Below are positions 1-13,771 of a stretch of 64,000 nt of DNA, one piece after another. The stretch is taken from the NCBI RefSeq assembly GCF_000341285.1, contig NW_005178455.1:17274-81273 (forward strand), given 5' to 3'. The DNA comes from Galdieria sulphuraria. Lineage: Eukaryota; Rhodophyta; Bangiophyceae; Galdieriales; Galdieriaceae. Numbering within the stretch: the first letter of the stretch is position 1; the number at the start of each line of letters is the position of its first letter. The notes beneath the pieces are model-generated. The model did no database searches. It worked only from the letters and a program-made list of their open reading frames with translations, and was not told where the DNA came from. Made by a program: the position numbers and the translations under genes.

Positions 1-220
1 GTCCAATCAACACAGTCGCCTTTGGGTTGGCCCCTCTTCAATTTCCTCACACCCTTTCCCCACCACCCATTTCCCCCCATCGCAATTTCCCCACTCTCTC
101 CCATTTCCAATTTACCCATCCATAATGGCAATTTTCAAATCAAAATTGCGCGGGCCCATTTACAATCGGCCTCTCTTTCCAAATTGCCCATCTTTCCCAT
201 TAGCAGAAACAATCAGTAAA
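1..220. repeat. C-rich, telomere-like degenerate tract
   Basis: The first ~200 bases are far richer in C than the AT-rich kilobases that follow. They hold repeated CCCATT-type words: CCCATTT at 66-72, CCCCCCAT at 73-80, CCCATTT near 110 and ACCCATCC near 115. The known telomere repeat of the related alga Cyanidioschyzon is AATGGGGGG, whose complement is CCCCCCATT, and a C-rich strand is expected at a left chromosome end. The copies are not in perfect tandem, so this is at best degenerate subtelomeric repeat; a chance C-rich patch is the alternative. Confidence 0.3.
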
Positions 221-3200
221 AAGTGTGTATCTTGGTGCTCAACATATTATGCAAAATCAGACCCAATAGCAACAACAAAATCTTCATTTTACAGTATACC
301 AATATGATTCAACATTGGGTCAATTCTAGAAACAATGGACTCAAACGACTTTCGGTCAACGATCTGTTTAGAATTTGAAAGTAATTTACAACTATCAGGG
401 AAAGAATGTGAAGATTTTCTCTCGTTATGATTCTTGTCAAGCAAACTATCAACTAGATTGTCCTCTGTGTATTTAGATGAAAGAATACTAGTACTCGTTG
501 GTATTTCGTCTGCCAAGTCTACTTGGGTAAATTCTTCCAATAATTCCATACAATCGTGAAGCAATCGGTATTAAATAGACTATCGAGAATATATAAATAC
601 TATATAAACCAAAGTCTAGGGTATAACGACTCTTCTTATGGGACAGAGAGGTTTCGAGTGTCACGATAAAAGATCTTGATGAGTTAAAAGACTCATAATA
701 GACGGACAACCCAGTGTGTTTCAAACAACCTATTTCATTCTGTTAGCACTATCCAATCCAGTCCGTATTTATCTTAAAAATGCACAGTGAAACTACTCCT
801 ATTTATATCACTTACCTTGTATATATCTTTTTCTTTGGTACAACTTGTCTTTGACTCGCAAAACAACAATCTGTCTAAAGTGAATTCTTAAAGCACCTTT
901 TTAAATAGGGTTGTCCTACTACTATCCTCAGACGCTGGAATCAGTCAATTTTACAAATTCAAGTGCGACTATTTGTCAATTGATAAGTAAATGTGCTAGT
1001 ATGACACAAAGCAGTCAATCAATGAATCAACAGAAGCCAAACTCAATTCTTCATCCATAAAGATAACAAAGAGTCTGTTGTGAAAGGCATCCTGTACTAG
1101 TAAAAGCTGTACCAAGTTATCAACTTGATTTTGTAACAGCTTAATATAACAAAGATAAGAGACAACTTTTTTCACCAAAAAAAGCAAACGGACATAACCA
1201 TATATCTCAGCACGACTTGAAGTACTAACAATCAAAGGTTAGGATCAAAGTACTTCTTCGTCAATCTTCTCAAATCACTATGTCGATTCAAATCTTTCAA
1301 ACAACATAAAACCGAATGTTCGCGTTCTTCTATTTAAAATAGGAATGATCTCTAAAGTTGCCGAGCATACAGTTCCTTTCAATTCAGTTGAATTGTCTCA
1401 TAGGCCTATGATTCTGTAGTTAACTGCGACATTATGCATGTCCCACTATCAAATCAATCTTTGATGAACAGATTGGAGTCAAGTGAATTCTATCAAAACT
1501 ATATAAGTCATAACCATAAATCTGGATAGTCTGAAAGATACAAGGATTTTATGAAACCAAGTTACAGGATGAGCTGTATAATAAACAGTGAAAAAAAAAG
1601 TTAAGAGTAAATTCAAATAGCATATAATAGGTACTCTTCAAATACAGTATTCATAACAAGAATATGAATTCAAATGAACAAGGTCAAGTTATTCTATTTG
1701 ACACCGAGTTCAATACAAAAGTGGCCAAGATAGATTGAAGTCCCTCTCTGGACAACTCCAAATTGAGCTTGTAACTAGGCATAACTGATATGATAAATAC
1801 CAAAGGTACTCTCTTTATGACCAACTCGTGTGATTCTATAGATAAGGCGTAGTGAACAAGAGAATGAAAGGTGCTTAAAGAAACCATAAACTATTCTCAA
1901 TTCAACGACATTGATCTGATTCTCTCAAGCAAAGCAATTGGCTTATTCTCTTTCTTGATAGCTGATAATCAGTTTATTTTGCACACTCGCTTATTTCTCC
2001 TCTCAATACAGTTTAAACTCGGTTCAACATAGCCGAAACTATGATCTTTTAAAATCAGTTGAATTTAAACTGATTCCTGGACACTAGCTCACATACCTAT
2101 TATCTCTAGTCTTGTTGATTAGATAGAAAAATATATCCGTTCCACAATTGAGGAATGTATTGAGTTTTTAATATACAGAAAAAGAGTGGTCGTAAAACAC
2201 CAACCACAATTCTAAATAAATGACGAACTACAGAAGGGATAGTATGTCTATTACTCTTCGAGAATAATGCTGTAGTGAGAAGTGTTGTCCCATCTCTTGT
2301 AAGAGTTGCTGTTATTGTTGTCGTCAAATATGCAAATCAGATAGTAAATTCTGCTTTTATAATCATTTCTAACAGTTCATACCAAGACCTCAATAATTAT
2401 TGCAATGGAAATAAATACAAGCAACTTTTTTCCGGTCAAGTTGTTGATTGACATAAGATTGATTAGTTTGAATCTAAAACCATTCGTCGAGTATGATGAG
2501 GAGTGATATCCTTCTTCATGGAATAATAGTATCAAGATCGAGTTGAATCATAAACTTGATATTGTTCTTCCTATAAATGTTATTGTCTACACTTTCCAAA
2601 CCAGTAAAGAAAGTTACAACTATATAAAGAATAATATCTACAGAAATGCAAATAATGATTCTGCAAGTGAGATTGTATATTCCTTGCTTTATTCTACAAT
2701 TTGCCTTTTCGAATAGAAATTTGATTGTCTTCTATCAGTGAAGATTGTATGATATTCATTTTAGATAAAAAAAAGGAAGAAGAAGAATAAAGTCCGTGTG
2801 AAGGATAAAGAATGCCTCAAATATTCAGGTCTTTGAAGCATTGGGCAATTTGTAACGATTAGGGATGTCATGAAATAAACTTACACTAACCATTTTGTTT
2901 TAACAACCTACTTTTTATCTTATGGTGTTCAAATACAGGTCATGCACATCAGTAGAATGGATAAACAAAACAAAGTACCAAAAATATTCTACTGTTACCA
3001 GTATGAGGTAATAGTAGGGAATACTTTTTCTACTAATGACGACCAGAATATCGTTGATGTTTCTAATAGAATCAAAGTCAAGACTTTTGGCTCATAACAC
3101 TATCTCTGTAGTCTATTAAACTAGAAAGACATTTCCTTCTTTTTTCAGCTTATATCTTTCACCATCTATTTTCTTCCAAAGCAAATTGTTGTATTCTTTT

Positions 3201-6200
3201 GTTCAGCGAGTTGCATAAAAGTTGAAATGAAAGGAAACATTTTCTTCATCTTGTACAAAAACATTTCAACATGACAAGAGATTCAATAGCTTGTATCAGC
3301 AAGGTTACTTTGCTTCTTTTCGCAGCTCGTTTCTGACCAATCGTCTACAAACTAGTTGAATCTTCTTCTAAATCAAATGATTCTGTAGTCTATGAATAGT
3401 ATAGTTTATCGTGTCATACTTTTTTACAATAAAAGTTCAGTTTTTAGTGTTCAGTAATTATTACAACTTTCTTGAAAAAATAAGATAACAAGATGATGAC
3501 TACTCTCCGACCAGTCAATAAAAACAAGCAATAGACTCTTAGCAAAATAACTTTATTAAAAAAATAATGATTCTATGACGCAAGTTGAGCTTGGTACCAA
3601 GACAGCAAAACGAGAACGTGCTCCACCAATATTGATAGGAACAATTGGATTCAAACAAAGTTCAATTGAATTCCGTACAGATACAAGAATGGTGGATGCT
3701 GATTGATCTATGCTCATCAATAGTAACATGTTCTCAATAATCCAGAAACACACTGTCACTCAATATGAAAGTCAATCCACAAATGTACCAAAACTGAATT
3801 ATGGACAACCACTTACCCTAATAGTGCAAACAGCAAACAAATATAAATGGGAAAAATTGATGCTCTGCTGCAATTCGGATTCTCTCACCTAGTGATTCTC
3901 GAATGAATTGATCTTCGACTTGATTCTAAGTAATCCAAATAATATTCTGTAAATCATCCTTTTAGAGTAAAGACTAAAATATTTTAGACAAATCAAGATA
4001 ATCTTCAACAATTCGACGCTGAATCAAACATACAAGGAACCTAAAGACCACATAAAACACTGCTTCGAATATAAAGACTCCGTACATAAAACAGCAAGAT
4101 TTCAAATGCAAAGGTACAAAGTCTTTATCAACTCGACAACTACTAGTCAATAAAGTATCAATTCTACCTTAAAGAAGCCATCTTATAAAAACACTATCTA
4201 ACAGAAACTCTATTGGATAACCCAATGTCCACATAATGACAATTCAAACAACTCTCTCTTAGATAACCCTAAAAAGATAACAACGTATATTAGTCTTACT
4301 ATCAAACAATTGATTTTGAATAAAAACGTTGATTCAACTTTTTGTGCATCGAGTTGTGCCGTTATCTTGTCTAACACATTGACTCCATTCATTACTAAGG
4401 CTATATTTCAATAGACAACTTTGAACGTTTCTAACAAGCAACGCATTAAAATGCGAATACTTGAAATAAACTGACATCTGATTCCTGATTCTTGTCTGCC
4501 AAATGACTATACCGTACCCAGTAATGCATGGTTGGAACGAAATGATACAACTAAAAGTACTTCAAAACAAGTAATTATGAATTGAATCAAATACAGTTTG
4601 ACATATTTATATCTGAACAAACAACTAGTTAATATCAAAATATATAAACTAGTAGTAACATATTCGTGGCGCTGCAAAGGTATAATGCGATTCATCGCTT
4701 GAGTAGATTCGCGAAGCTATCTAGGATGAGATGATCAACGAAAACGTATCCATTATCGCAAATAGAGTGCAAGTATCGCGGAGGAATAATTGGACACTCA
4801 AACACTACCAAGTTTTTCTCAAACCAAGTCCTCAGCTCCCTAGTCCTCGGTATCCTTAGTAATAACACTAATACTAGTACTATATGGAAAATAGTTTTTC
4901 TCGGGATAAGGACTAACTCGTTCGATAAATTCAGTATAATCTCTAAAAACTTCAAAACAAGAGATCAACCATAGAGGACATTTCAATAAGCGGATAAAAA
5001 AGAATTGCATCTCGATGAGATATTCAACTAGTAGTCAACCAATAACCAACTCTAACACAAAAAGCCATTTTAAATAAGCAGTATCAAGAAATATCTTACT
5101 TTCTTTCCAATGAACAGTAAATCATTAAATTCAGTATACAATTCAAGTAACATAAAACAGTAACCAGTTTCTTGTCACGCCGATAAAGAAGAAATAAAAG
5201 TGACTTTCTCTTCCTGTTGAGATTTAACTAGAAGTGGTAACATTTAGAGTAATCTAAAGCAAGTGACTATTACTTCCTTCAATACGGCTGTAACCAGAAT
5301 TGTTTCGGATATCACTCTGAAATTAGATTCAAACTCAACTCATCAACAGAAACAAGGTATTGGTACGGCATAAATACATTGTCATTTATGACTTGAATCA
5401 ATTGTGGTAATAGTCCAAAATTAAGAGGCAATGAAAACCACCAAAGGTTGTAAAAAAAGTTCAAGCAACAAAGGATACAATAAAAGTCCTGAAATTAGAA
5501 CATGACTATCAATTTATGTTTTGCTGCTACTTGTGTAAAAATCACAGAATTGATTCTGCTTTTTGTGAGGATCAACCTCAAAATCTATAAATCATATGTC
5601 TCATATTTTAACCCTGTGAAGCCAGGGAAGTATTGATTTACTTCTTTTCCTTGAAGATCTTTCAACTAACCTTTCTATATTATTCAATCGAAAAGTATAT
5701 ACTATGTAAAACATAAATCTGTCTTTTATAACAATTCATATGAATAAGGGAAAACAACCAGTAGGTCGTACTAGGAAGAGTTCAATTTCTATTCCCAATA
5801 GATAGTTTGTAGAGAACTTTGACTGCAATCTTGTCGCTTCTTTCTTTGAATTTACATCATCCCGCAGTCTTTGAATCCTACTTTCTATCATCTTCATCCC
5901 TTTTCTTGTACAATGAGCATTCCACTGTATTTAGAACATATTACAACTCTAAAAAACAAGATCTTCACCATTCTACAATCACACCGATAAAGAAGAGAAA
6001 AAACGAGATAGAGATATTATCTTATCCTTATCAACTAGATGACTACTCCATATGAAGCTGGTCTTAGGGTCGAAAAAGTAAGATGGAAACGTTCTGAAGC
6101 ACAAATACCCAAAAGATGTAGTTTCAACATAAGAACAATACAATATGATCAGATAAATCAGTAGTAGATTCTAGATCACAGAAAACAGTATGTTGTACAC

Positions 6201-8760
6201 TTTCATGATACTGCAAATTCACTTGTCAAAGATTAATTGATTCAACTGACGAAACTATCTCGAATTGATCACTTGGACTATCAATTGCCCACCCCTCCGA
6301 AGGCAACACAACTATCAAGGGACAAAAAGATGCTATGTGATCGAGATTTCCAATGAAAAAAGCTTCTGAAAAGGTTGTACGTCGACGTTTTCGGAAAAGA
6401 AATGACCACTAGTTGCTTCATCATACTATCATGAGATAACAAACAAGTTCGTTTCAAGAATCAAAAGATGAAGATTTTTCTCAAACAGAAACAAGAAAAT
6501 CGAAAATCGACCAGTAAAGCAACTAGATACCCTATTTGTTGTTCAAAATCAGGACCGTATGTAGTTCTACTGATAGTAAGGTACAGAAATAGTCGCAAGT
6601 GTGCAAATAATGCCCTTTTATTTTGTAAAGTCAACAATACAATTTTCCTTTATAATAAAAAATAGGTCAAATTCGTACTTTTATGACAAAAACTATTATT
6701 AATATTCCATATACCACTAACCAATAAACTATGGCTTTCTCTTGTTGTCGTTGTTGCTGTCATTTTACAATTCCAAGTAAATAAAACAATGACAATTCTC
6801 CGCTCATGCCAACAACGAAGAAAAAAGTAAAAGATAGAAACACAAATCATTCTCTTTGTAGAATTGATGACTATGCCATACTGCACTAGGCTCGGGCTCA
6901 TATTTGTTGTTGTTGCTGTGCTGGATTGTAAAGTCAAGTAGCGAACGAATGGATTGATGCAGCTGCGATAATAGAAAAATGCTTTATGGTTCGTGCCAAT
7001 GAGCAAACTACTTTGTTCGTCTGCGTATGCTTTCTAGGAATTATATACCAAAAGTTGGACTTTATCTTCAGAGTCAAACCAAAACTCTAGTCGGACACAA
7101 TGACATCAATGTGTGCACTCGTGTAATATTGTAGAAGCTCAACCAATCCTTCATGAATGTCTTTCAGAAATACTTTGTATACTATCCAAACGCAACCTGT
7201 TTGCACAAAATGTTGTGTCTCCTTTTCACTTTTTGACAGCTACAACTACCACTACTTTCAACAGAATGACCTTCAGTGTGTTGGGAAAAAAACAAATCAG
7301 CAGCACTCTTGACACGGCAAATACTGTTATACACAAGTCGCCTTGTTTCCCATTCAAACAGTACTACTACTGTTACCCTCCTATCCAACTATATAAGGAC
7401 CAAAGACGATTTGCAATAGATGCCTTTCAGAAACACCATCAATACTAGTTCCAACTTTATCACTCTTACGACTTACATATCCTTTTAGACATATTTCACC
7501 CTCGGTAGAACCATTAATTCATAAAAACAAAGCGTTTTTCGAAAACGGACTAATAGCTACAGTCGCCATCGTCACAACTCTTTACCCAGGTGAACACAAC
7601 CAAGATTTTTCAACAGTGTCCTTTTGCTTGCTTTATTTCATGGTTCCCAACAAAGTGAGTATACTTTGAACTGAAAACTTTTCCCGTGCTTTCAAAATAC
7701 AAGTTTATTCAGCTTTCGTTATCTAAAGCCCCACATCCATAATATTTCAAAAGACATACTCGAATCAATAGAGAATTGATATAAAAGCACAACAATACAA
7801 ACAACCATTAAAAATATGCAATGATGGACTCAAGACTTTCCTATGCTATCCTGAGAAATGCCTGTTGCAGAGTTACAGACCGAGTACTACATCTTAAAAA
7901 GAGTCACATAAAAGACAAGAAAACTATCATACGGAAAGTAACTCTGTGAACTGACCAAAACACTCAACTAAGTGTCTGTCTAACTGGTTTCTTGAAAAAC
8001 ATCTTTGAAATATTAACCCAAAGACTGATTCTCAATAATCGACTACAAGACTAGACTGTCAACTGCTAATAAATACGCAAAAATGCCCTGTAACAATTAT
8101 AAGTAAATCTAAATGAACTTGCGAGACAACTAATTGGGTAATGGAGTGAAACTCAACAACAGCTTAAACTCCTTTGTCTTTGCTCTTTTCTTGACAATAC
8201 AGCTCACAACTTTCCATACAAGACCAAAAAAGACATAACAACAAGTCTTGCATAAAGTATGTAAAAGTCAAAGAGATAGCCAATGTTGTACAAATCAAAA
8301 AGATACTACAGTCTATTCGGAACTCAGAGCTCAAGGCGACTCGACGGATTATTATAAAAGAATGGACTGCAAGGCTTAAAAAAGAAACGTAGATAATAGA
8401 AATCCACTTGTCCAACTAAAACAAAGAACGAGTTGGAAATTAAAGTCGGAAAAGTTTCAGAAGTAAACTTGAGCCAAGTTCAAAGCGTTGACAACACTGG
8501 CCCTTCTTAAACTATTGTATAATTTCCAGTCGAATTGATGACGAGAAGAATCGCTATGTATAGTCTCATTTCTACTGGAGGTGTTGTATCTTGCATGGCT
8601 AGTGAGTTTTATGAAAGAAAATAAACTTGGAGGCTTGGAAAAAGCTACTGGAACAATAAATGTGCTGGATACAACCAATCTCACACCATAGTAACGTTGT
8701 GAAAGGAGAAAAATAGTGTTGTAACAAAGTTCCTGTTCAACTTACTATCGACACTGTACC
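221..8760. other. Gene-poor AT-rich region, mostly minus-strand open frames
   Basis: No recognisable gene was found in this stretch. It holds only short open frames of 60-118 codons. Between 289 and 4,955 nearly all of the longer ones lie on the minus strand (289-564, 488-724, 996-1235, 1684-1887, 2106-2327, 3556-3759, 4210-4392, 4507-4695, 4692-4955), as do 8164-8415 and 8457-8684. By eye C exceeds G on the plus strand, as in true minus-strand genes later in the window. Some frames, such as the one ending at 289, have a protein-like composition but match no family I know. Scattered GTT/CAA trinucleotide runs occur near 2,310, 6,735, 6,905 and 7,245. Decayed or very intron-rich minus-strand genes, or plain subtelomeric filler, are both possible. 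Confidence 0.4.
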
Positions 8761-11700
8761 TTTTAACAGAGTTGAGTTTGACAAAACTTGTCTGTAAGGT
8801 GAATTTCAGACTTCCTGTGAACCTCTATTGATAACAAATCAAAAACGGGTTTTGCTGTCACCAGTTTTCGACTCGTTCTCGATCTCAGAATCTTCCTTTG
8901 TTAGCCTCTCAAAGCCTTGGAAAACTGCTTCACAATGTGTAAAATGGTCGTTTTCCAGTTTCAGTGGAAATAATTCTGTTGGCTTTCTGTGTAAGAAATG
9001 TAGCCTTTCTTTCTGTGCAAAATAGGCTCAAGGAATGGTCTTTATGCCACTGTGAACTGCAAAGAAGAAATAATCATATACTCAACCGTAGAATTGGAAA
9101 GTATAGAGAGGACAAGGCTACAACAAAAAACTGACCAAAGGTTTCGAATACTTTTGTCTATGTACAAATACATAAACTATTTACGACAAGGAGGATCGAG
9201 CCTCAAAAGTTACAAGGGTCTCGGTTTGATCTCTACATAAAGAACTTCTAGAGAGTTTTGACTGGTATAAGAGTAAAAGTGGTGGTGCTTTTACTTCTCC
9301 TTACACGTACATTTCAAGATTCACCTTTCTTTATTACTTTGCAAAGAGGAAATGTGAGACTCTTGTCTTTCTACTATTTCTACATTTATATTCTTTTTTC
9401 ACTTTTTTCACTAGTGCACGAAGTTTGTCTTCAACCACCATACAATTTGATGAGATTGATTGACTCAGCAAAAAAAATTGCTTGCGGGTTGAAAGCAACA
9501 TATTATTCTTTGTAGAGCAACTTGGATAAAGCGTTTCACTTCTGTTTCACGTTTGACTCGTCTCTTGTGCAAATGAGCATTTTTGGCATTGATATTTCCG
9601 TTTGTTATACACAAAACGTTGAGTCGTCTTTGATTCTCGTTAGAAATATCCAAAAAGAAGCCTCCACCAGTGTGCCCATAAGGTTATATTTGGCAAGAGT
9701 CTTATGCATAGTGTCTAACGCGAGTAACTTTTTTACATTGACTCACTTATTCAACGAGCTGATGGATGAGATTGGAACAAGAGTAGGAGTCAACTGGAGC
9801 TGAACAAATCGGTACTTGAATTTGCAGAGCTTTTAAAAGTTTTACCTTTCTTTGTATTGGAAGAGATAAAAGGGTTCTTGGACCTATCTAGGTCCTAAAG
9901 CAGCTTTGTAGTTTTTATAGTTTGCTTTCTTATATTTTCATGGTTTGTGGTTCTTACAAAGTTTATCGTAAAGGAGGATGCAGCAAAAGACTTTAAACCT
10001 AAACAGTCACGTTTACCTTCAAAAACACCTCAACTATATAGTCGACTACTTAGGAGAGAGAATTCAACTATATTTCAAATGCTATGATGAGAAACGAGAA
10101 GAGAGTCGATATGACGGACTCAATTTGACTGAATTGAATTTTTTGAAGATAAGTTTTCTCTTGACAGAATCCACAGTATCAAGTATCACAACTGTCTGTA
10201 AGTATTTTCAAAGAAAGAGACCGAATTCTTTGACTCTATTACAGAAATTGGGTATGGATGATACACTTGTATGAGTCAACGTTTTTTTGACATTAGAAAC
10301 AGACAACGTTTCTGAGTTCTGATAAAACCATGCGATATTTTTGATTCTTCTTTTTGCACATTCTATTTGGTTTGTCTTTTGCTATTATCAACTTCTGAGC
10401 TTTAGCGATAAGCTGCTACTTGTTATGATTGTAAGAAAGGAATTTGATGATTGCTGAGACTAAATGAATGCTGTGCTTGCGTGTTTCTGCATTTCTACTA
10501 AATAATACTATTTCAACTAGTGCCCTTGAGTAGACTGCACAAGAGAATGACTTTGTTACTACACTAGTTTAATGTTTCGAGTATTTGGGACGATGTCTTT
10601 GAACAAATTTTACAACTAAAAGCTTTTCGTTGAAAGGCAATTTCTGGTGTCAATGTTGCAAGATTGCAGACCTGCAATGATTCAACATGAATAGACTTTA
10701 CGTCCATATACGTTGAACGTCACTAAAATGCTTGTCTTCAGAAAGTTTGAAAAGGAAGAATAGATGAAGCTTGTTCTCTGCAATAGTTTCAAAATAGTTA
10801 AAAAGCGCTTTTCTTCAATGATCTAGTTCTGAGTTTCAAAGGTAACCCTACTATCAGGTTTTCTCTTTGTTGATTCTTCTTCTTCCAATGCTATACACTA
10901 CCTCCTGTTAAATGCTGTCCTTTATACTCATTCTTGGATAGGTATGGTATCAGATAGGATTGGTGCCGTATTTTAGCTGAGAACTGAACTATGGACTAGC
11001 ACTGTCACTTTGTAATATGGTTGGGTTATTTCGTAATTTTAACTACATATGAAGCTCTTGAAATACTATCAATAATCGCTCTAAGCCAGCATGGAATTTT
11101 TGGTGAGACTCACTATGGTTTCAACTCAGCCTGCAACGAAGATCGACGCTTCTCCCAATTCCGAATAACTATGCTAAGTTGTAAGGCACTCATCACTTAA
11201 TTTGTCTAACCCACTTAATACTCATGTGACAGCTGTATATTACACCATCAGAGGTAAGAATTCAGATCATTCATTATTTTATTATCTCTTAAAGACTTGC
11301 CATAAGAACTTCGAAGCAACAGTTGGATTGGCTCAGATAGAGAAGCCATTTGAATTTTCTCACTTTGTTGGAAAGACATATTTACTAGATAACGATTGTA
11401 CGCTATGAAGTTTACAAATTAGAGTTACGGAAGCAAATTGCATTTAAACTTTCAGCATTTCCTTGTTTCACTTGAAACGCGAACAAGTTCATATCGTCGA
11501 TTCTTCGAAACACTGAGAAACTACTTGCTACTTATACACAGCGTTCTTGAAACTTCTACTTGTCGCCAGACAGAGCACCAAGTCGTCTTTCTAAAATCAG
11601 AAACACTGGTTGAGAAAATTAAAGTTTGTATACTGCTGATATATCAGTCCTTTAAACTTTTAAGGGCTGTTGAAAGCAAGAAAGAGGGGCACAAATATTC

Positions 11701-12350
11701 ATTAAGAGCGTTTGGAAATATATTCTAGAATAGCTGCGCAAATTATTCAAAAGAAACCGGCGGATTTTGAGTGGAGTTGTTCGTCTGAAACAGAAAACCT
11801 CTCTCGCAACTACAGAATTACACCACCTCATACATAACCGAAGGTTTTCTGTGCACTTGGCAGAAAATCAATAAACTATATAACTGCAGAACTCTTTCCC
11901 GTAAACTTTCGGAATAAGAAATAAGTGTAGTAAAGTAATACTTTAAGAAAGCAGTTAGGCACTGTTCTCCACGAAGGTCATCTGACAAAAAAGGACAATC
12001 TTGAGCTCTAAAGAAATTTAAAGAAAGCTTCCTCTCTATATAGACTTGAGGAAATTAAAGCCAACTAACCCTGTTGGAATAAATTCCAATTGAGGAATAT
12101 ATTACTTATCAATGAAGTTGCATACTTGGCTAAGCTAAACTACAGAGTGGAATGTTATTCAGCCTCAAGGAACACCATAGCATCTCGAATAGCAGAAGCA
12201 ATACAGATATTCTTTTCCTTCATAACAAATATATAACACTTTTAAGAGGAGAAACATTCAAAGAATCGTAGTCAGTTGTCTTGAAATTGAGCATCTACGC
12301 TAGAATACCTGCATTCAAACAAAAAAGTAAAGTTTTCAAGTAGAGTGAAG
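8761..12350. other. Gene-poor region, mostly plus-strand open frames
   Basis: No known family is visible. Seven of the eight open frames over 60 codons between 8,828 and 11,728 are on the plus strand (8828-9025, 9052-9240, 9258-9515, 9522-9803, 9978-10274, 11202-11408, 11438-11728), the reverse of the bias to the left. The 98-codon frame at 9978-10274 follows a purine-rich stretch and has a plausible hydrophilic composition, but it lacks recognisable motifs. A short inverted repeat (TTGGAAT, two bases, ATTCCAA) sits at 12,074-12,089. Nothing here can be called a gene with confidence. Confidence 0.35.
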
Positions 12351-13103
12351 CTATTGAAGAGAGATCATCAAAAATTCTTCAACCTTGCAACAGTGTTTCC
12401 GATATACTAGGGGAATTCTACAATACCTCGAAAACAAGGCCGAAGGTACAGATTTATGCTCTTCCCCAAACCATTTGCTGCTTAAAGAACAATTTGACCG
12501 GAAAGGGGGGTAAAATATCCTTACCAAGACTATCATTCAAACGATTACCTCTCTTAGTAAACTCCTGTCTTAAAAAACCTCGAGATTCTACCAACCTTTT
12601 TTTACACTGGAAAATTTTTGACAATGTTGGGGACACTGAAATATACAATATCTTCAAACGTTACCTTCTCAACTTTATAGACTTCCTCCAACTTTTCCAC
12701 AGCAACCGAACCAACAGTTTTGAGGTCGCACTCTTCGTCAAAATTAGGCAAAAAAGGTCATCCAAACATTATTTTACTTACTTTTGTCAATCTTCAAACT
12801 CCCTGATACAAATGTGTGTCTAAGGTCAACAAATCTTCCAAAGTCACTTACACCAACCTGTCTGCAACGAGAAGAACAACTTATCAATAGGTACAAACAT
12901 CAAGGGCTTGTAAAGGTTCTACTCAAAAAACGACAGTATCTTGTTCTCATAATATACTGTTGTTTTCAAGGTGTAGTGTACACCGCTTGTGCAAGAAAAA
13001 GTTGAGTCAAAAGACAAGGCAAAACAGCTAACAACCTTCCAATCATTAATTCAATCTCCTTCAGAACAATTCTTCTAGCACATTTGTCTATGCTTTGCTC
13101 CAT
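12351..13103 (-). CDS. Unidentified small multi-exon gene
   Basis: No family is recognised. On the minus strand an ATG at 13,103 opens a reading (MEQSIDKCARRIVLKEIELM...) that continues through several exons with GT-AG borders: about 13,103-13,036, then 12,861-12,782 (RQVGVSDFGRFVDLRHTF), then a stretch containing VGSVAVEKLEEVYKVEK, then CKKRLVESRGFLRQEFTKR, then a short tail stopping near 12,351. Reading phase is kept across the predicted junctions, giving about 117 charged residues with no signal peptide or membrane segment. The first intron would be ~174 nt, long for this window, so an exon may be missing. The coding appearance of the exons is seen; the gene model is inference. Confidence 0.4.
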
Positions 13104-13771
13104 CGTGTTCCTTTCAGGAAGAAAATTTTTGTGTTAATTAACATTGTCAACATATTTACTTTGAAACTATTTCGGTAGAACATAGTCAACTGTCGTCGTA
13201 TGGCCAATTCTTAATTCATAAAATACAAAAAGTTTGGGTGCCATGCTGGCTCCTCGGCAAAATGGCATAGATATGCCACACCTTGATAAATATTTTGAAC
13301 GACGTTCCTTCCTCAAATATCTGAAGTTGTAAATAGAATAGTTATCATAAGTAACACAGGTTTACCGAAACATACATATAGCTCCCGGAAAATACAAACG
13401 TCAGCAACCCCTTCAGAAATGCTTTGGTTCTGATTTGTCTTAGTTTGAGGAACAGAAAGCGAGCATGGTATACCTCGAGAACTTTTACCAATATCCTGGG
13501 TGGTCTCTTTCCGGCTGGTTGTCAATAACAACTTCTATTTCGACTCTGACAATAACTCTCTGAAGTTTGAGGTTACTTAATCCCACAAGGCTTCACTTTG
13601 TCGAGTTTTTCATGATGTAGAGCCTGTTTTGTTTTCGATATATTTGAAACTTTTAGTCAGCGAAAGAGGTCGCAAATGTGTTCAGGAAACTTTCTTCACT
13701 CTATCTTGAAGTCGTTCGATGAATTGTTTCAATAAGAACTAAAATTTATATTGAGGTATATAATTCCCAAG
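13104..13771. other. Gap with coding-looking fragments, not assignable
   Basis: Between the small minus-strand gene and the plus-strand exons at 13.8 kb there is no complete reading frame. A minus-strand frame of 72 codons runs 13,531-13,313, and another minus frame near 13,560-13,500 reads VIVRVEIEVVIDNQPERD, which looks protein-like. A plus-strand fragment near 13,670-13,735 (SGNFLHSILKSFDELFQ) also looks coding. I could not join these into one consistent gene on either strand. Confidence 0.25.

Noticed and set aside
6650-7448. Two ~110-codon frames on opposite strands, both with Thr-rich TATTTT stretches
   Set aside because: The Thr runs come from scattered GTT/ACA trinucleotide repeats. 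The rest of the frames share no similarity, so no inverted repeat or gene pair is supported.
10083-10135. ATGATGA ... CTGA pair on the plus strand
   Set aside because: There is no closing stem and no recognisable rRNA complementarity, and it lies within a 98-codon open frame.
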